A DNA stretch of 64,000 nucleotides from Mortierella alpina (taxonomy: Eukaryota; Mortierellomycota; Mortierellomycetes; Mortierellales; Mortierellaceae). The number at the start of each line of letters is the position of its first letter. The stretch's first letter is position 1. Positions 63,051 to 64,000 of this stretch are shown piece after piece. Under the pieces are notes generated by a model, which saw only the letters and a list, made by a program, of their open reading frames with translations, searched no databases and was not told where the DNA came from. Made by a program: the position numbers and the translations under genes. The stretch lies in assembly GCA_029449245.1 (NCBI GenBank), contig JANATF010000026.1, positions 17,501 to 81,500 of the forward strand, given 5' to 3'.

Positions 63051-64000
63051 TCAAGTCCTTGGTTTTTTAGAACGGTCTTCATGATTGTCATCGTCGCTGT
63101 CAACGTCGTCGGCTGCTCGTTTTCCGGCATTCTTGAGCCTGTCAATGAACATGACATGCTCTTTAAGGAAGATCTGGCCAAAGTTGACGTCGCTGACACG
63201 TATCACCACGTATCACCACTTCACGAGCGTCCTTCTCGGGAACCTCAACGGCTGACGGCAATCTGGCACTACATACCGTGGGGCACGCAACAACCATGCT
63301 GATGTAGATGTTGTCAGGGCAGAAGTTCTGGAAATCCTTGACATGGTCCTGGATGCAAGACGCTGATACCGTTCGTAGTGCCTTCTCCCATAGCTTTTTT
63401 GTAGAGTGTGGCTGAACTCTGATGTAATTTCAATTTGCACAAAGACCGGAACCGGCTTCCGACCGTCGATTCGGATGAAGAACACCAGGTCTGGACCTGA
63501 TGGTTTGCTTTATGAGAAGAAGAATGGCGCTACAGGCGTGTTGTCGCGAATTGATTGGTGGTTGACATGTGCATCCATAAACTCCTCCATCGACATCATC
63601 TTATGAGTTGTACCTTTCAGGAGCGCAGGTTCTCTCCAGCCAACAAGTTCCACCTTGCCGACGAGAGCTGGACACATCTCCGAGATCGGGGGCTAATGTA
63701 TAGCCAGTCAGAGAGACGCCGCGACTTGAACGTCTCGCTGAAAACGGACATCATGTACTGCTCGAAAATATTCCCCTGAGCGGCAGCCTCCGTCCGATCC
63801 ATCAACTCCTTGAGAGCCACCTGAAATTCTGGGTCCGTTGCATTGAAAAAAATATGCTAACGATACATGGTCTGTACCGACCCGCAAACATATCGAATAG
63901 CATCTTCACTGCCTCCGAGAGATATTCGTTCAAAGCTTGCTTTGACTGAGCGTCCTGCAAACAATTCCGCACTCTGGAAATGACGTTCGAGGACGCTCCC
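63051..64000 (-). pseudogene. Crinkler-type C-terminal domain, second family, broken and cut by the window edge
   Basis: On the minus strand from the edge: QDAQSKQALNEYLSEAVKML, then LKELMDRTEAAAQGNIFEQY, PALVGKVELVGWREPALL, MMSMEEFMDAHVN, SGPDLVFFIRIDGRKPVPVF, KDFQNFCPDNIYISMVVA, and the end FLKEHVMFIDRLKNAGKRAA with a KKPRT terminus. GPDLVFF...VFVQIE suggests another PD-(D/E)XK-like fold, and the layout is what I recall from fungal Crinkler-associated C-termini. Damage: frameshifts near 63690 and 63380, a TAA at about 63516 after APFFFS, and an unclear join near 63850. The N-terminus lies beyond the window, so whether it carries a Crinkler header cannot be seen. Confidence 0.65.

Noticed and set aside
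1-64000. CRISPR arrays or bacterial operons
   Set aside because: Repeats are simple tandem arrays without regular unique spacers, and genes have spliceosomal introns, so the sequence is eukaryotic.

Overview
The window looks like a gene-sparse, repeat-rich accessory region of an early-diverging filamentous fungus, most likely Mortierellomycotina/Mucoromycota. This is inference from content, not a database match. The reasons are short GT-AG introns of about 65-110 bp, several Crinkler (CRN) genes with the N-terminal signature ending in IHILVQRP, a Frizzled-like seven-helix receptor, a PAS protein, a perilipin-like lipid-droplet protein, an ENA-like cation ATPase, F-box/LRR genes, and DIRS and MULE transposons.

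Layout. 1-6.3 kb: a truncated reverse-strand 28S rRNA 3' fragment, minisatellites, decayed F-box/LRR and UCH fragments, and a decayed JmjC demethylase-like gene. 6.34-10.58 kb: a frameshifted DIRS-type tyrosine-recombinase retrotransposon with 105-bp inverted termini, abutting a truncated Crinkler N-terminus. 11-14 kb: a zinc-finger gene and a decayed Crinkler. 14.5-24.1 kb: ordinary genes (P-type ATPase, Frizzled-like receptor, secreted chitin-binding protein). 25.6-28.6 kb: a MULE whose catalytic core is inverted inside the gene. 28.9-34.2 kb: two Crinklers around an F-box/LRR gene. 34.2-38.0 kb: copy A of a ~3.8-kb segmental duplication (copy B at 57.9-62.0 kb) carrying an identical F-box-like gene. 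38-40 kb: a split SpoIIIAA/Ycf45-like P-loop ATPase. 41.5-51.5 kb: a 113-aa gene, a five-exon UCH-type deubiquitinase, a Crinkler split by a MITE, two solo CRN-like domains, a minisatellite, a coiled-coil gene, a zinc-finger gene and an intact Crinkler. 52-57 kb: bZIP, PAS and perilipin-like genes. 62-64 kb: a paralogue of the 113-aa gene and a decayed Crinkler-type C-terminal domain running off the right edge.

Two Crinklers (32.4-34.0 and 49.8-51.5 kb) reconstruct as intact three-exon genes with the same intron positions and phases. Their C-termini carry a PD-(D/E)XK nuclease-like motif set. Three Crinkler promoters and the promoter of one 113-aa gene share a 16-bp block that contains the CRE palindrome TGACGTCA, and a bZIP gene of the type that binds CRE sites lies about 0.6 kb beyond one of them.

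A 243-bp MITE is demonstrated by its perfect empty site in the other duplication copy (5-bp target duplication AGGCA). A relative sits inside a Crinkler gene, where removing it restores one reading frame; it also carries plausible splice signals that would keep the frame. Exon joins, frames and motifs were worked out by reading; no alignment, expression or database evidence was available.
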